NCBI GenBank assembly: GCA_036873135.1
Contig: JAPTYO010000012.1
Span: 10,548,090-10,612,089, forward strand
Origin: Clarkia xantiana subsp. parviflora
Lineage: Eukaryota > Streptophyta > Magnoliopsida > Myrtales > Onagraceae
Reading direction: 5' to 3'
Length of the DNA stretch: 64,000 bases
Shown: positions 1 through 10,065 of the stretch, one piece after another
Numbering within the stretch: the first letter of the stretch is position 1
Layout: every line of letters begins with the position of its first letter
Made by a program: the position numbers and the translations under genes
Notes under the pieces: generated by a model
The model's database searches: none
The model's input: the letters and a program-made list of their open reading frames with translations, nothing else
What the model was told of the DNA's origin: nothing

Positions 1-477
1 GAGATGTCTGAGCAAAATTATGCAACTTGCCAAGATGATCGAATGAATAGTGGAGGTGTGGTATTTATAGGCAACGGTGTCATTAAGGTGGCTTAATGAC
101 ATCGTTAACCTTTAAACACAGTAAATTAACCTTTAAGTACGTAATTAAGACCTTAGGATACGGAGAAGGTTGGCGGAAATAAACCGAGTATGGGAGTCCA
201 AGAATGGTGCCGGGGCCCTTGGGGGGAAGGAAAATCCGACCCCCAAGGGTAGGGGTTGGGTGAGGCCACCCAACCCCTCCTAGGGGAGATAGGGTGTGGC
301 CACCCGATCTCACCTAGGTGAGTCTAACTTGGCCGGACGAGCGCTTCGACCTCGTCCGGACCGTTGGTGTTTTCGCGAAGTGTTCGGGTTGAAGTTTCGA
401 TTTACAATCATTAACGGGGTGATAAAAATAAAAACGATTCGGAAGTCAACGGGTTCAAATTGGGCGTATATCCATCA
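1..477 (-). repeat. 3' LTR of element A (cut by window edge)
   Basis: This matches 9550-10065 nearly base for base and matches 63092-63600 in reverse complement. On the minus strand it begins TGATGGATATACGCCC at 477. A TATAAATA box (minus) lies at 62-69. About 34 bp of the hairpin cluster present at 9838-9903 is missing here, around 284-316. The 3' part of the LTR, with the CA end, lies left of the window. Confidence 0.9.
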
Positions 478-492
478 CATGCCCCCGAGTCA
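478..492 (-). other. Polypurine tract of element A
   Basis: Immediately upstream of the 3' LTR on the minus strand is GACTCGGGGGCATG. The same GACTCGGGGGCAAG-type tract abuts the LTRs ending at 24107 and 54714. This fixes these three as 3' LTRs of minus-strand elements. Confidence 0.8.
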
Positions 493-1035
493 ACCAATGG
501 CCTAACCCTTGATTGACTCTATTTTAGGACGGTATGACACGCGCAATTTGAAACCGGGGTTTTACCTTTCGTCTGAATGCTTGCTTACCCATGGATGTGT
601 GCCTCTGACTCTGTCCCCTGCCTTATGAGATAGAGGAATTGTAAACGTCAGAGTAGCACGGACACGTGTCTAAGCACGCATCCGTCTGAGGTGGGAGTAA
701 CAAATCTATCCTTGCTACGGGCGTATACTCGAAAAATACATGCTTGCATAGGGATGCAATACGAATACAACTAAGTGACTTATGCTTCAATTTCATGCCG
801 GGAATTTGCCTAAGTGGAGAAAAATTTAATTTTGGCCTAATTTTTTTTCTAAGTATGGGATGCTCAAGAATAAACCTATGGGATGTTAACTTGAGTGGAG
901 ATATACTTAATCATAGTCTAAGGGAGGTAAAGGTGATAGTTTTTCTTTAACCCTTAGATCTCATTTAATTTTAAATGGAGGGTTGTGATTAGACCACTTT
1001 AAAAAACCCTACCCCCTTTCAAATATATAGGAGAG
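493..1035 (+). promoter_or_regulatory. Upstream region and TATA box of the antisense gene of A
   Basis: No ORF of interest is seen. The part after the polypurine tract (starting cgagtcaacc...) is homologous to 24108-24560 and 54715-55320 in elements G and F. A TATATAG sequence at 1024-1030 precedes a pyrimidine-rich stretch and a GC-rich leader, so it is the likely core promoter of the plus-strand antisense gene. The promoter call is inference from position and sequence. Confidence 0.5.
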
Positions 1036-1049
1036 TTAGGAAAATACCT

Positions 1050-2035
1050 CACTTAGCCACCATTATCATCCTTTCCTCTTTTCCCACACTTGGAGACCAA
1101 GAGTGACATTCTTGCACACCAAGGGAGGGGGGCCGGCCAAAATTCTGGTGGTGGACCAGAAATTCCGACCGGCACGGACGAGGGGAATCATCGGCACGGC
1201 ACGGGGCTGCGACGTCGGCGGCGTGGGGGACAAGCAGCGGGCCGGCGAAGGACGGGCGGAGGACCAGCGGCGTGGCGGTGACGTCGGCGACGCGGAGGAA
1301 GGCGACTGGAAATCCGGCGAAGGACGACGGAGGTGAGGTTAGTGGACTCCGGCGCTGCTTGATTCCGTCGGCGGCGAAGGATTCTGCAGCTTCGACGGGC
1401 GGCCACGGCGGCGGAACAGGAGGGGATAGGCGTAGCTCGGCTCCGGCGGCGGGAATATCGAGGCTCCGGCGTGGGGCTGATTCCGGCCAACTCCGAGGTT
1501 CAATTTCCGGACCCGTTTATCACATCGGGTCGGGTTTTCCGAAGGTCCACTCTTTTCCTTTCCGTTATCGCGTAAAATGTTGATTTTCGAATTGCCGATA
1601 CTTGATTGCCGATACTTGGTTGAATGTGTGATTGCCGTGGATAGCCGTAGATAGTCGTGGATTTGGGGAAAAAATTTTGGCCGGTCGTCCGGAGATAGTT
1701 TCTTGTCCGATTAAACTATCCCCGTTTTGAATTTGATGTCGAGTCGCCATTTGTGTGTTGATTTCCGTTGGAGGGCGTAATGGTAATTTTGCCCGAAAAC
1801 TGACTTTAGGTTCAGACGGAGTTGTTCGATTTGGTCGTCGTGGTGTCCTTGGCTCATGTTTGTTATCTTTGTTGGGTGTCTTCGGATCTTTGGTTGTTGT
1901 CGTTGGTCGAGTGCCGAGGTGCTCCCGGTTTTTCGGAAATTTTCTTGTTTTGACATTTGTCATGCCGTGGCAGGTACTGTATTCCTGGTGGTGTCCCCGC
2001 ACACAGACCCTGCAGGGCGTTACATCCTTCGAAGG
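1050..2035 (+). other. Predicted 5' leader exon and intron of the antisense gene of A
   Basis: Positions 1090-1500 are strongly GC-rich (CGGCGG-type) with short meaningless ORFs in several frames. A similar leader containing ggccggcca lies at 55440-55700 in element F. The stretch 1570-1970 is T/G-rich and intron-like. Possible acceptors are the CAG at 1970-1973 and at 2010-2014, just before the ATG at 2036. Exact splice sites are not proven. Confidence 0.45.
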
Positions 2036-4403
2036 ATGAGTGATCTTCCTTTCCTATCATTAGCTTAGTGTTGCGATCTGAGCTGGGGTGTTAGTCGAAA
2101 CTTGATTCGAACTTTGGGATTTCCTGCTACCTTTGACTTAGGTCTCGCTGCTCTGTTGGAGAACCACCTGACTAGGTCTGATTATAATGAGCACGTTACC
2201 TTAGGTGATATCTGTCCCTTAGATGAGCTTCTATATCCTTTCCTCCCTTCCTTGGGGAATACCCGCGAGACGGTGACAGAGCCCCCTAGGGGGAAGGTCG
2301 TCGTTTACCCCTCCCAGATTCGATTTGGGTTGAGGCTGCCTTACTGCGATGATCTCGTAGAGTTGAGTAGGTTCTTTAGGATTTCTCCTGTGAACCTTGC
2401 TCCTAGTGCCCTCCGCGTCTGGGTGGGCTTCCGGGTGTTATGCCACTGGTACTCCTGGAAGTATTCATTGGTTCTTTTCCGATGCTTCTACCGATTCCAA
2501 TATCAGAGGAAGGTAGGCTTTGCGAGTTTCGTAACTCTCCATCCGTCCCTCAAGGATTCCCGATTTGCTGATTTCGGGTTGAGTCGGGTCGAGTGGGATA
2601 CCTCTCTTCGCTTCGTGGCCCGGAGTGACAACTCGGCGAGTCACTGGGCCAAGCATTATTTCTTCATCACGGATCGATATGTCACTTGGTCGGTCTTGAA
2701 TGAGGATCGGTCAGATGGCCGGCCTGCCTTCGGGGAGTTCTCTCCTGTGGATTTAGAGACTATGAAGACGATATACGAGAGTAACAGGACCCGATCATAC
2801 TTCCCCTGTGTCCTTAGTGACCGAGACGGATCTTTATGAGGCAGGGATCAGTTTGACTCCTGACTCCGGGGGTTCGGTATGTTACTTAGTCTTCTCATCT
2901 TTATTTACTTTCTGCTTTTCCTTTGTAGGTTGGTTTCACGGAAAAACCTATAACGTGCAGGCAGCACCGGTCGATCTGAGCAAGAGGAAGGCTCCATCTA
3001 GCTCTACTCTGAAGAAGTCCCCCATGCTTGGGAAGAAGGCTGGGGCCTCTGGTATACTTCCTCCTGTTTGCTTCTTTATGGTATACTTGTGTTTTCCTTA
3101 TCTTGTTTTTCTAACATTGCTAGGGCACTCTCCCTTGGTGACCGAGAGGGTTGTCTCCGTAGGCAAGGGCTCTGGACCTTCTAAGTCCAAGTCGCGGAGA
3201 TCTGACTCTAAGGCCGGGGCCTCGACTGTCAAGAGGAAGAAGGCTGCGGATCCTCCTTCGCCTGTTGTTCGTCCCCCGACCCTGTCTCGCGATAAAGATA
3301 TGGTGGTCGAAGAGGCGCCTTCCCGAGCTGATAAAGGGAAGCGACCTGTTGGTGATGGTTCTCCTGCCCCCCAGCCGAGGGCACGGTCGTCAGGTTCGAT
3401 CTCTTCCTTGTCGCTGATGTTTCTATGTTTATATTTTCCTTTGACTCGCTTTGTTTGTATAGGTGGGCCTCCGGCTTTGAGTCGGAAGGATTTCGCACGT
3501 CTTACTGACGAAGATGTCGTTGGGTCTGAGTGGACTCCTTTCGCTGGTTTGAAGGAGTTCCACCTTGATAGCGTCTCCTCTTTGCGGACTCCTGAGGTTG
3601 GCATCCGCGTACTTCGCGGTGCCATCCCCCCTGGCGATCGTGCTGCTCAGCCTAAGTCTCCTGGGGAGACCCGACGCTTTGTTCAGGGTGTACTCTCTCG
3701 TTATGTGCCTGTGAGTTGTTCCTTGCTTTCTCCTTTTTACTTTTATGTGGTTGGTTTTCCAGTTGCTCATCTCTTGTTTAAATTTTTAGGGTATGTCTGA
3801 CATGGTGAACATGTCATCCCTTGTTCTCGAGCTATCTGACGAGAAGAAGACTCTTGAGGACAGCCAGGTCTCCCTGAAGGCGGAGCTCGCCACTGCTGCT
3901 GAGAAGGCGCGCTTATCCGATCTGAAGATGCAGGAGCTCAGGGACCAAGTGTCCTTACTTGAGACTACCGTAGGTAGCTTACGCCGGGAGGCTGAGGTTG
4001 CATCTTCACTCCATTCTGAGGAGTTGCGGAAGTTGGAGGCTAGGTGCCGGGCGGAGGAGAGGACTGTCGCAGTGTCTGAGTACAAGGCTTCCTCTGCCTT
4101 CACTGCTGACTATAGCGTGCGGCTCACTCAGGAGATGAACCAGTTTGGTGAGTATCTGGTTGATATATTTTCCGCATTGATCCTCAGTTTCCAGTTGGCG
4201 ATCTTGGTGATTTTGGGCCATACGCTACTGGTTACATGGCTGTCCTTAGGGGTCAGGCTGCTGTTGCAGACGAGCCTGCCCCTACACAGGTGGATGCTAC
4301 GCCTGTGGATATCGATACTTCAGACTCTTCCTCCTCTTCGTCCATCTTTGCCGGTGGTTCAGCCTCAGGGGGTCAGGGTGACTCCCCCGAAGGCTCTGAT
4401 TGA
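2036..4403 (+). pseudogene. Antisense retrotransposon gene of A (Transposase_28-like domain, coiled coil), broken
   Basis: The gene runs opposite to gag and converges on it. The ATG at 2036 is followed by an in-frame TAG at 2066-2068, then a long open stretch to 2838. That stretch resembles the plant 'putative gypsy type transposon' family (Pfam Transposase_28, from memory), with the landmarks IRFGLRLPYC and VRVWVGFRVLCH-like, and a HYFFI motif. A frameshift lies near 2790-2808. Downstream, short GT-AG introns are predicted at 2877-2928, 3052-3123, 3394-3462, 3711-3789 and 4148-4194. Between them are basic, nuclear-signal-like exons (KSKSRRSDSK, VKRKK), a WTPF exon, a coiled coil at 3793-4147 and a Ser/acid-rich tail ending at TGA 4401-4403. 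Equivalent genes occur in I, E and F. The molecular role is unknown. Confidence 0.75.
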
Positions 4404-4786
4404 TGTATCTACATCCTGCTATCTTTGTATATATAACCATACTCTTTCTCCCCTTTGATGGGTTGAGTATCTTTTGGGACTGCTGTAGATTTTGTGTTAC
4501 TTTCTCTTCTCGTATTTTGTCGTTGGCTATGTGGTTCACTTGCCTTTATATTGGTACTTCGTATGCTTTTGTATGTACTCCTTTGATTATGGACTCTTCC
4601 CATGGTGTGTTTCCTTTACTTATCCTTCTTTCGTGTTTTCCTTCATGCCATACCTGCTATTTCATTCAAGAAAAAACATTATGTGTTCTTCATATCACTT
4701 TACTTTGAAATTACTTTCTCATGGGATCCTTCTTAGTATGGTGTAATGCTCTCTTCTGATACCCTTTGAATGGTATGTATGGTATT
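4404..4786. other. 3' flank of the antisense gene, no gene seen
   Basis: This is T-rich sequence between the antisense stop codon and the tandem repeats. It probably holds the 3' UTR and poly(A) site of the antisense transcript. No coding signal stands out. Confidence 0.4.
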
Positions 4787-5235
4787 GTTAGACCAAAGAT
4801 ATGCTCTTGGTGGGCGTCGAGTCTGTTCACGAGACAGGCTCTCGGAGGGCACTTAACGTTTCACAGGATAGGCTCCCGGAGGGCATAGGTTAGACCAAAG
4901 ATACGCTCCTGGTTGGCGTCGAAATCTATTCACGAGACTGGCTCTCGGAGGGCACTTAACGTTTCACAGGATAGGCTCCCGGAGGGCACAGGTTAGACCA
5001 AAGATACGCTCCTGGTTGGCGTCGAAATCTGTTCACGAGACTGGCTCTCGGAGGGAACTTAACGTTTCACAGGATAGGCTCCCGGAGGGCACAGGTTAGA
5101 CCAAAGATACGCTCCTGGTTGGCGTCGAAATCTGTTCACGAGACTGGCTCTCGGAGGGCACTTAACGTTTCACAGGATAGGCTCCCGGAGGGCACAGGTT
5201 AGACCAAAGATACGCTCCTGGTTGGCGTCGAAACT
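4787..5235. repeat. 103-bp tandem repeat, about 4.4 copies
   Basis: Copies begin with gttagaccaaagat at about 4787, 4889, 4992, 5095 and 5198, a spacing of 102-103 bp. Each unit contains small dyads such as GCTCCCGGAGGGC and the sequence tacgctcctggttggcgtc. The array lies between the 3' ends of two convergent genes. Confidence 0.92.
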
Positions 5236-5760
5236 GGTAGGTTGAAATCTACCTCAAGATACGCTCTTGGGGGCGTCGAATCTGGTAGTGTTTTTTCTAC
5301 CTCAAGATACGCTCTTGGGGGCGTCGAATCTGGTAGGTTGCAAATCTACCTCAAGATACGCTCCTGGGGGCGTCGAATTCGTAGTTTTTGGAAACCACTC
5401 TCAAGATACGCTCTTGGTGCGTCGAAGGTCGTAGTATAAAAACTACTCTCAAGATGCACTCCTGGGGGCGTCGAAGGTCGTATTATGAACACTACTCTCA
5501 AGATACGCTCTTGGGGGCGTCGAAGGTCGTAGTATTGAAACTACTCTCAAGATACGCTCTTGGGGGCGTCGAAGGTCGTAGTATTGAAACTACTCTCAAC
5601 ATACGCTCTTGGGGGCGTCGAAGGTCGTAGTATTGAAACTACTCTCAAGATACGCTCTTGGGGGCGTCGAATCTGTTCACGGGATAGGCTCCCGGAGGGC
5701 ACATGGTTCGTAGTTTTAGAACTACTCTCAAGATACGCTCTTGGGGGCGTCGAATCTGTT
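5236..5760. repeat. About 46-53-bp tandem repeat, roughly ten copies
   Basis: Units are of the form ctcaagatacgctcttgg followed by gggcgtcgaa and a variable tail. The core tacgctc...gggcgtc is shared with the neighbouring 103-bp repeat and can form a short hairpin. ORFs within it are repeat artefacts. Confidence 0.9.
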
Positions 5761-6022
5761 GTTGACTTGAAGTCATATCTGTGTAAGGATAACTTCATGA
5801 TTATATCACCACATTCATTGGAAAATACCTTTGAAGGAAATCCTACTCCCTTAAGAGCATTCATGTTTTTTGTACACATGGGGTGCCTTGGGTGGGTCAA
5901 GACACCCTTTGGAGGAAATCAAAGATAGTTGTAGAGTTGGAGTAACTTCGTGAGTTCTCCTTCTCAAAAGTTGTTTTTGGAATACTTAGAAAGCTTGGAC
6001 ATGCAAAGTGCTAAATATGAAA
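5761..6022. other. Spacer between repeats and gag end, no gene seen
   Basis: About 260 bp of ordinary-complexity sequence downstream of the gag-protease stop codon. It would form the 3' UTR of the sense transcript. Confidence 0.4.
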
Positions 6023-9000
6023 CTAAGGATATGGGGTGGTCAATTTGTCTGTTGCCACGTACTCCTTTAGGCCTCCATTGTGAATCATTTCCTCCACTTC
6101 TATCTTCAGCACCATGCAGTTGTTGGTTTGATGCCCCCAGGTTCCATGATATTCACACCATTCCTGTGCATCTCTTCCTAGGAAGGCCTTGCCCTCCTCC
6201 CTGCATATGGGTAGCTCTTCCTTGAGGTACTTCTGAAAAAGTTCTTCTATGCTCACTGTAAGGGGTGTGAATTTGAAATTTACACCTCCTTCCAGTGTGT
6301 CAGTCTCTCCTTCTTTCTCCGGGACTTCATCCCATTGCTCCATCTCCTTTGCAAACGCCTTGTCTAGCCTTTCCTTGAGCTGTCTCATCGTATTTGTCAT
6401 GACCATCTCATAAAGCCCTCCATTGGCCTCAAATGAGTTTGGATGCATGTTTCTAATGAAGGCTCTGACGGCTTCTCCTCTTGTGATGTCCATATTGGCA
6501 CCATAACTGGAGAATCTTTCGAAGTAGCTTGACACTGGCTCCCATGGCATTTGCTTGATGTCATCAATGTGTCGGAAGCCTCTTATGATGGAGTCCCTTG
6601 TTCTTCTTCCTTGTGCGGTTTCTGGTTGCCAAGGTATGCTTGTTACCTTTACAGCCTTGCGCATGTGCTTCTTCTTAGCCATTCTTTGAAAAAATTGCTT
6701 GCTCAAGCAGAGTGCAACTCCGTTCTTCATCTTTCTTTGCCTTTGTTTCCTCATCACCTTCTTGTTGTCTTGGTCGGTTCCTACCATGACCATTGCCACT
6801 GTGTCTGTCTTGTGTGATCCCCGTCTCATGGAGTTGACGTAGCACTGCCTTGCAGTGCGTTGGTCACCCAGGACTTCTCCAACTCCATTCTCAGTGATGT
6901 ACTTCAGTTTCTGGTGTACGGTGGATGGCACGATTTCATATGGGTTTATGGTTGTTCTTCCTAGGATCCCGTTGTAGGCTCCCAAGCTTTCAACCACCAA
7001 GAAGTTAATGTTCACCTTCAGCTGTGTCCATCCTTGGCCCATGGTCACTGGCAGTGTTATCATTCCCAGGGGGTAACTTGTTGCCCCTGAGAAGCCGACC
7101 AGCGGGAAGTTGACTGGTTTGATGTCTGCCTTTGTTTTCCCTATTTCCTCTAGGACCCTTAGGCTTAGGAGGTCTGCCGAGCTGCCCCCATCTACCAGTA
7201 TTCTCTTTACATCGAAATTATCAATGTCTATCGTGATGACTAACGCATCGTCATGTGGGAAGACAATGTGGCTCTTGTCCTTCTCCGAGAATTCAATCTT
7301 CATCTCCTCTCCTTCTCGTGGCCTTTTCCTCCACCTTGGCACTGAACTCAGTTTTGATGCGTAAACCTCCCTTGCATTAGCAGTTGGGCCACCTGATGCC
7401 ACTCCTCCGTGTATCATGTTTATGGTTCCTCTCTTGTTGGGTGGAGGATTGTAGTCTGCCTTGCTTTTGCCTTTGTCCCTGTATGATGGCCCTAATTGTA
7501 TGCTGTTGCCCCCATGATCCACGAACTGCTTTAGTTCTCCCCTCTGGATGACATTGTTGATGCTTAGCTTTAGGCTGAAACATTCGTTCGTGTCATGCCC
7601 GTATGCTTCATGGTTATCACACCATATGTCCTTGTGTGTCCCCACCATTGGGGCTCTCCACCTTGCAGGGGGTGACCAGAGTTTCTGATTCCGCATCTCT
7701 CTGAGGACGGTAGCTGGAGTGGCGTTCAATGGGATGAACTTGATGACGTTGATTTCCCTAGCTTTGAGTGGTTCGCCCATTTGATTTCTTTGCTGGGGCG
7801 GACGCCATTCCTGCTGCCTTTTGTGTTGAGGTGCCTGAGGTGGCTTTCCTCTGTTCGGCTTTGCATTGTCTTCCTTAGCTGCTTGAATCTTGGCTTTCTT
7901 ACTTGCTCTGTGCCTCTCCAGGTCTATATGAGTTTTTACTCTACCTGCTAGCTCCTCTAAGGTGCTTGCTGGTTTCTTGGCCATCTTTTCTGCCAGCGTG
8001 GACCCGAAACAGCCTAGGTTTCTAATGAAGGCTCGTATTATCTCACCCTCAGTGATGTCGCCCTGGATGTCTGCTATGTTTTGGTTAAACCTAGTGTAGT
8101 AATTGGCCAAGGATTCATCATTTTCTTGCTTCACGTCATCGATGGAGCCTGTTCCTTTGAGGAGCTTCCTTTCTCCTAGATATCTCTGAAGGAATTTCGC
8201 CTTTAGCTGCTCCCATGAGTGGATGCTCTCAGAGGGTAGGCTAAAGAACCAGTGTGAGGCCACCCCCGATAGGGTGTTTGGGAATAGGAGTGCCTTGTAT
8301 CTTTCATCAGTAGTTCTCCCAAATAGGGAGGCTTCATGCTGTTGAATATGCTCCAAAGGGTCTCCCTTGCCATTGTACTTTGCAATCTGGATTGTATGCA
8401 GGGAGTCCGGCACTTTGCTCATCTCCAATTCCCTCGTGAAAGGGTGGTTCGTTTTGTCACTTAGACAATGCAAGCCGTGTTTCTTTGACTCATTCATTTT
8501 CCTTGTTATCATTGCCTCTATTTCTTCCGGAGTGATCAATATCGGTGTCGGAGTGTAATCTCTCTGGTAGCCTCCGTAGTTATAGATTGGGCTTGCCAGG
8601 ATCCCTTGTCCGTATTGATACGGACTGTAGGTGTATCCTTGGTGTCCCTGCTGGGGTACTTCATAGAATTCTTGCCTCCATGGAGGTCTTGCTTGTCTGT
8701 CCGCCCCCAGTGGGGTGTAAGCCCTGGCGTTCTGCTGTTGCCTAGGAGGCACGAATTGTTGCCTTCCCTCTGGGGGTGGCTCCTGGTAATTTCTTCTTTG
8801 CTCCTCTCGCTGCCCTGCTCGAGGGTGCGAGTGGTGCTCTTCCGTTGGGATCTGTTCCTCTTCATGAGCTTCTGTATTTGTCCCCTGGGTGTATGCCGGC
8901 CTTGTGTATGTTGTGTGGGCGCGGTTGTTATTTCCTTGGGCCGGCATCCCATACGGGTATCCTTGGGGTTGCGCTTCATAGTAATATCCCTCAGGGGGTG

Positions 9001-9286
9001 CCGTGTGTTGGGATGGAACTCCCTGTTGCTCCCTCTCTCTTTGTGGCCTCCTTGCCAAAGGGGTTGAGGCCGTGGAGGACTCAGCCCCAGCTGGGCGTGA
9101 GGGTCCTCCCTCCTGGTTGTTGTGTTGGGGAGCCTGTGGGGTTCCTTGAGGTTCTAGTTGCACTGGCAGTTTCCCTGGGTTGGGCTGCCTTCCTGGGGGT
9201 ATAGGCTCTCTCCTTCGCCTATTGCCCCCGGGTGGGCGGTGGTGCCTAGACAGCATGCTGTTCGTCATTGCTCTTGTTATTGCCAT
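6023..9286 (-). CDS. Gag-protease polyprotein with a second, post-protease gag-like module
   Basis: This is an intact 1087-residue ORF whose ATG lies 15 bases after the primer site. Order: a Pro/Gln-rich N-terminus; a Ty3/gypsy capsid domain at about residues 300-440 with HWFFSLPSES; a zinc knuckle at W555 (C556, H559, H564, C569, a CHHC variant); an aspartic protease with VDGGSSADLL (catalytic D699) and a later LGAYNGILGRTTI flap/helix region. Where RT should start, the protein instead continues with a partial second capsid-like module at about 895-955 (IDDIKQ, EAVRAFIRNM). This mirrors the first module (IDDVKQ, EIIRAFIRNL). A second CHHC knuckle follows at W1043 (C1044, H1047, H1052, C1057). 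Its role would be particle assembly and RNA packaging. No RT, RNase H or integrase is present. Element E shows the same order. Confidence 0.93.
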   Translation of the reverse strand: MAITRAMTNSMLSRHHRPPGGNRRRREPIPPGRQPNPGKLPVQLEPQGTPQAPQHNNQEGGPSRPAGAESSTASTPLARRPQREREQQGVPSQHTAPPEGYYYEAQPQGYPYGMPAQGNNNRAHTTYTRPAYTQGTNTEAHEEEQIPTEEHHSHPRAGQREEQRRNYQEPPPEGRQQFVPPRQQQNARAYTPLGADRQARPPWRQEFYEVPQQGHQGYTYSPYQYGQGILASPIYNYGGYQRDYTPTPILITPEEIEAMITRKMNESKKHGLHCLSDKTNHPFTRELEMSKVPDSLHTIQIAKYNGKGDPLEHIQQHEASLFGRTTDERYKALLFPNTLSGVASHWFFSLPSESIHSWEQLKAKFLQRYLGERKLLKGTGSIDDVKQENDESLANYYTRFNQNIADIQGDITEGEIIRAFIRNLGCFGSTLAEKMAKKPASTLEELAGRVKTHIDLERHRASKKAKIQAAKEDNAKPNRGKPPQAPQHKRQQEWRPPQQRNQMGEPLKAREINVIKFIPLNATPATVLREMRNQKLWSPPARWRAPMVGTHKDIWCDNHEAYGHDTNECFSLKLSINNVIQRGELKQFVDHGGNSIQLGPSYRDKGKSKADYNPPPNKRGTINMIHGGVASGGPTANAREVYASKLSSVPRWRKRPREGEEMKIEFSEKDKSHIVFPHDDALVITIDIDNFDVKRILVDGGSSADLLSLRVLEEIGKTKADIKPVNFPLVGFSGATSYPLGMITLPVTMGQGWTQLKVNINFLVVESLGAYNGILGRTTINPYEIVPSTVHQKLKYITENGVGEVLGDQRTARQCYVNSMRRGSHKTDTVAMVMVGTDQDNKKVMRKQRQRKMKNGVALCLSKQFFQRMAKKKHMRKAVKVTSIPWQPETAQGRRTRDSIIRGFRHIDDIKQMPWEPVSSYFERFSSYGANMDITRGEAVRAFIRNMHPNSFEANGGLYEMVMTNTMRQLKERLDKAFAKEMEQWDEVPEKEGETDTLEGGVNFKFTPLTVSIEELFQKYLKEELPICREEGKAFLGRDAQEWCEYHGTWGHQTNNCMVLKIEVEEMIHNGGLKEYVATDKLTTPYP

Positions 9287-9300
9287 GCTTTCTATCCGAA

Positions 9301-9318
9301 GCCCACTGACGGCGCCAA
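9301..9318 (-). other. Primer-binding site of element A
   Basis: On the minus strand TTGGCGCCGTCAGTGGGC follows the LTR end (..CCTAACA) by one base. The TTGGCGCCGTC core recurs at the equivalent place in D, E and H. I do not assign the tRNA with certainty. Confidence 0.8.
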
Positions 9319-9319
9319 G

Positions 9320-10065
9320 TGTTAGGTTCCGAGTCTAGGGTCAACGGGCTGTCGACTCAAGTCTCGTTCCTCACTGGAGATGTCGCGGATTCGAAGCTCT
9401 CGGGTTATGCTGTCCTAGCTTGTGTCCTTCCGTCCTTAGCTTCTCTTCTTCTCGCGCCCTGCAAGAGGGGCAATACCAGGCACAGAGGGGGGGGGGTGGC
9501 TGATGAACCCTCTCCGATGCCTAAGTCAGTACGGTTTTAGAGAGATAAAGCTAGAGAGATGTCAGAGCAAAATTATGCAACTTGCCAAGATGATCGAATG
9601 AATAGTGGAGGTGTGGTATTTATAGGCAACGGTGTCATTAAGGTGGCTTAATGACATCGTTAACCTTTAAACACAGTTAATTAACCTTTAAGTACGTAAT
9701 TAAGACCTTAGGATACGGAGAAGGTTGGCTGAAATAAACCGAGTATGGGAGTCCAAGAATGGTGCCGGGGCCCTTGGGGGGAAGGAAAATCCGACCCCCA
9801 AGGGTAGGGGTTGGGTGAGGCCACCCAACCCCTCCTAGGGGAGATAGGGTTGGCTGACCCGATCTCCCCTAGGGGAGGTCGGGTGTGGCCACCCGACCTC
9901 ACCTAGGTGAGTCTAACTTGGCCGGACGAGCGCTTCGGCCTCGTCCGGACCGTTGGTGTTTTCGCGAAGTGTTCGGGTTGAAGTTTCGATTTACAATAAT
10001 TAACGGGGTGATAAAAATAAAACGATTCGGAAGTCAACGGGTTCAAATTGGGCGTATATCCATCA
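9320..10065 (-). repeat. 5' LTR of element A
   Basis: A 746-bp LTR with TG..CA ends (plus strand tgttaggttcc at 9320, ..ccatca at 10065). A TATAAATA box (minus) lies at 9617-9624. It carries a cluster of three stem-loops at about 9800-9905 with CCTAGG-type arms. It is very similar to the LTR of element H at 63092-63841. Confidence 0.93.

Larger units (their letters stand above)
1..10065 (-). mobile_element. Element A: Tat-type non-autonomous LTR retrotransposon
   Basis: In minus orientation the order is 5' LTR (10065 to 9320), primer site, gag-protease ORF, tandem repeats, an antisense gene, polypurine tract and 3' LTR (477 down past position 1). There is no reverse transcriptase, RNase H or integrase anywhere in the internal 8.8 kb, so the element must be mobilised by proteins supplied by relatives. 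The gag-protease ORF is uninterrupted and the LTRs are very similar apart from one roughly 34-bp hairpin-associated deletion, which suggests a fairly recent insertion. The element interrupts the pol gene of element I. The candidate right target duplication is ccagg at 10066-10070; the left one lies outside the window. Confidence 0.88.

Noticed and set aside
1090..1583. Short ORFs on both strands in the GC-rich leader of A
   Set aside because: High GC and lack of stops explain them; compositions are Arg/Gly/Ala-rich with no domain, and the region behaves as an untranslated leader.
4787..5760. Possible CRISPR-like array
   Set aside because: Units are contiguous tandem repeats without unique spacers, in a plant retrotransposon.
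6551..9204. Plus-strand ORFs of 60-153 codons within the gag region of A
   Set aside because: They are opposite-strand shadows of the intact 1087-residue minus ORF.
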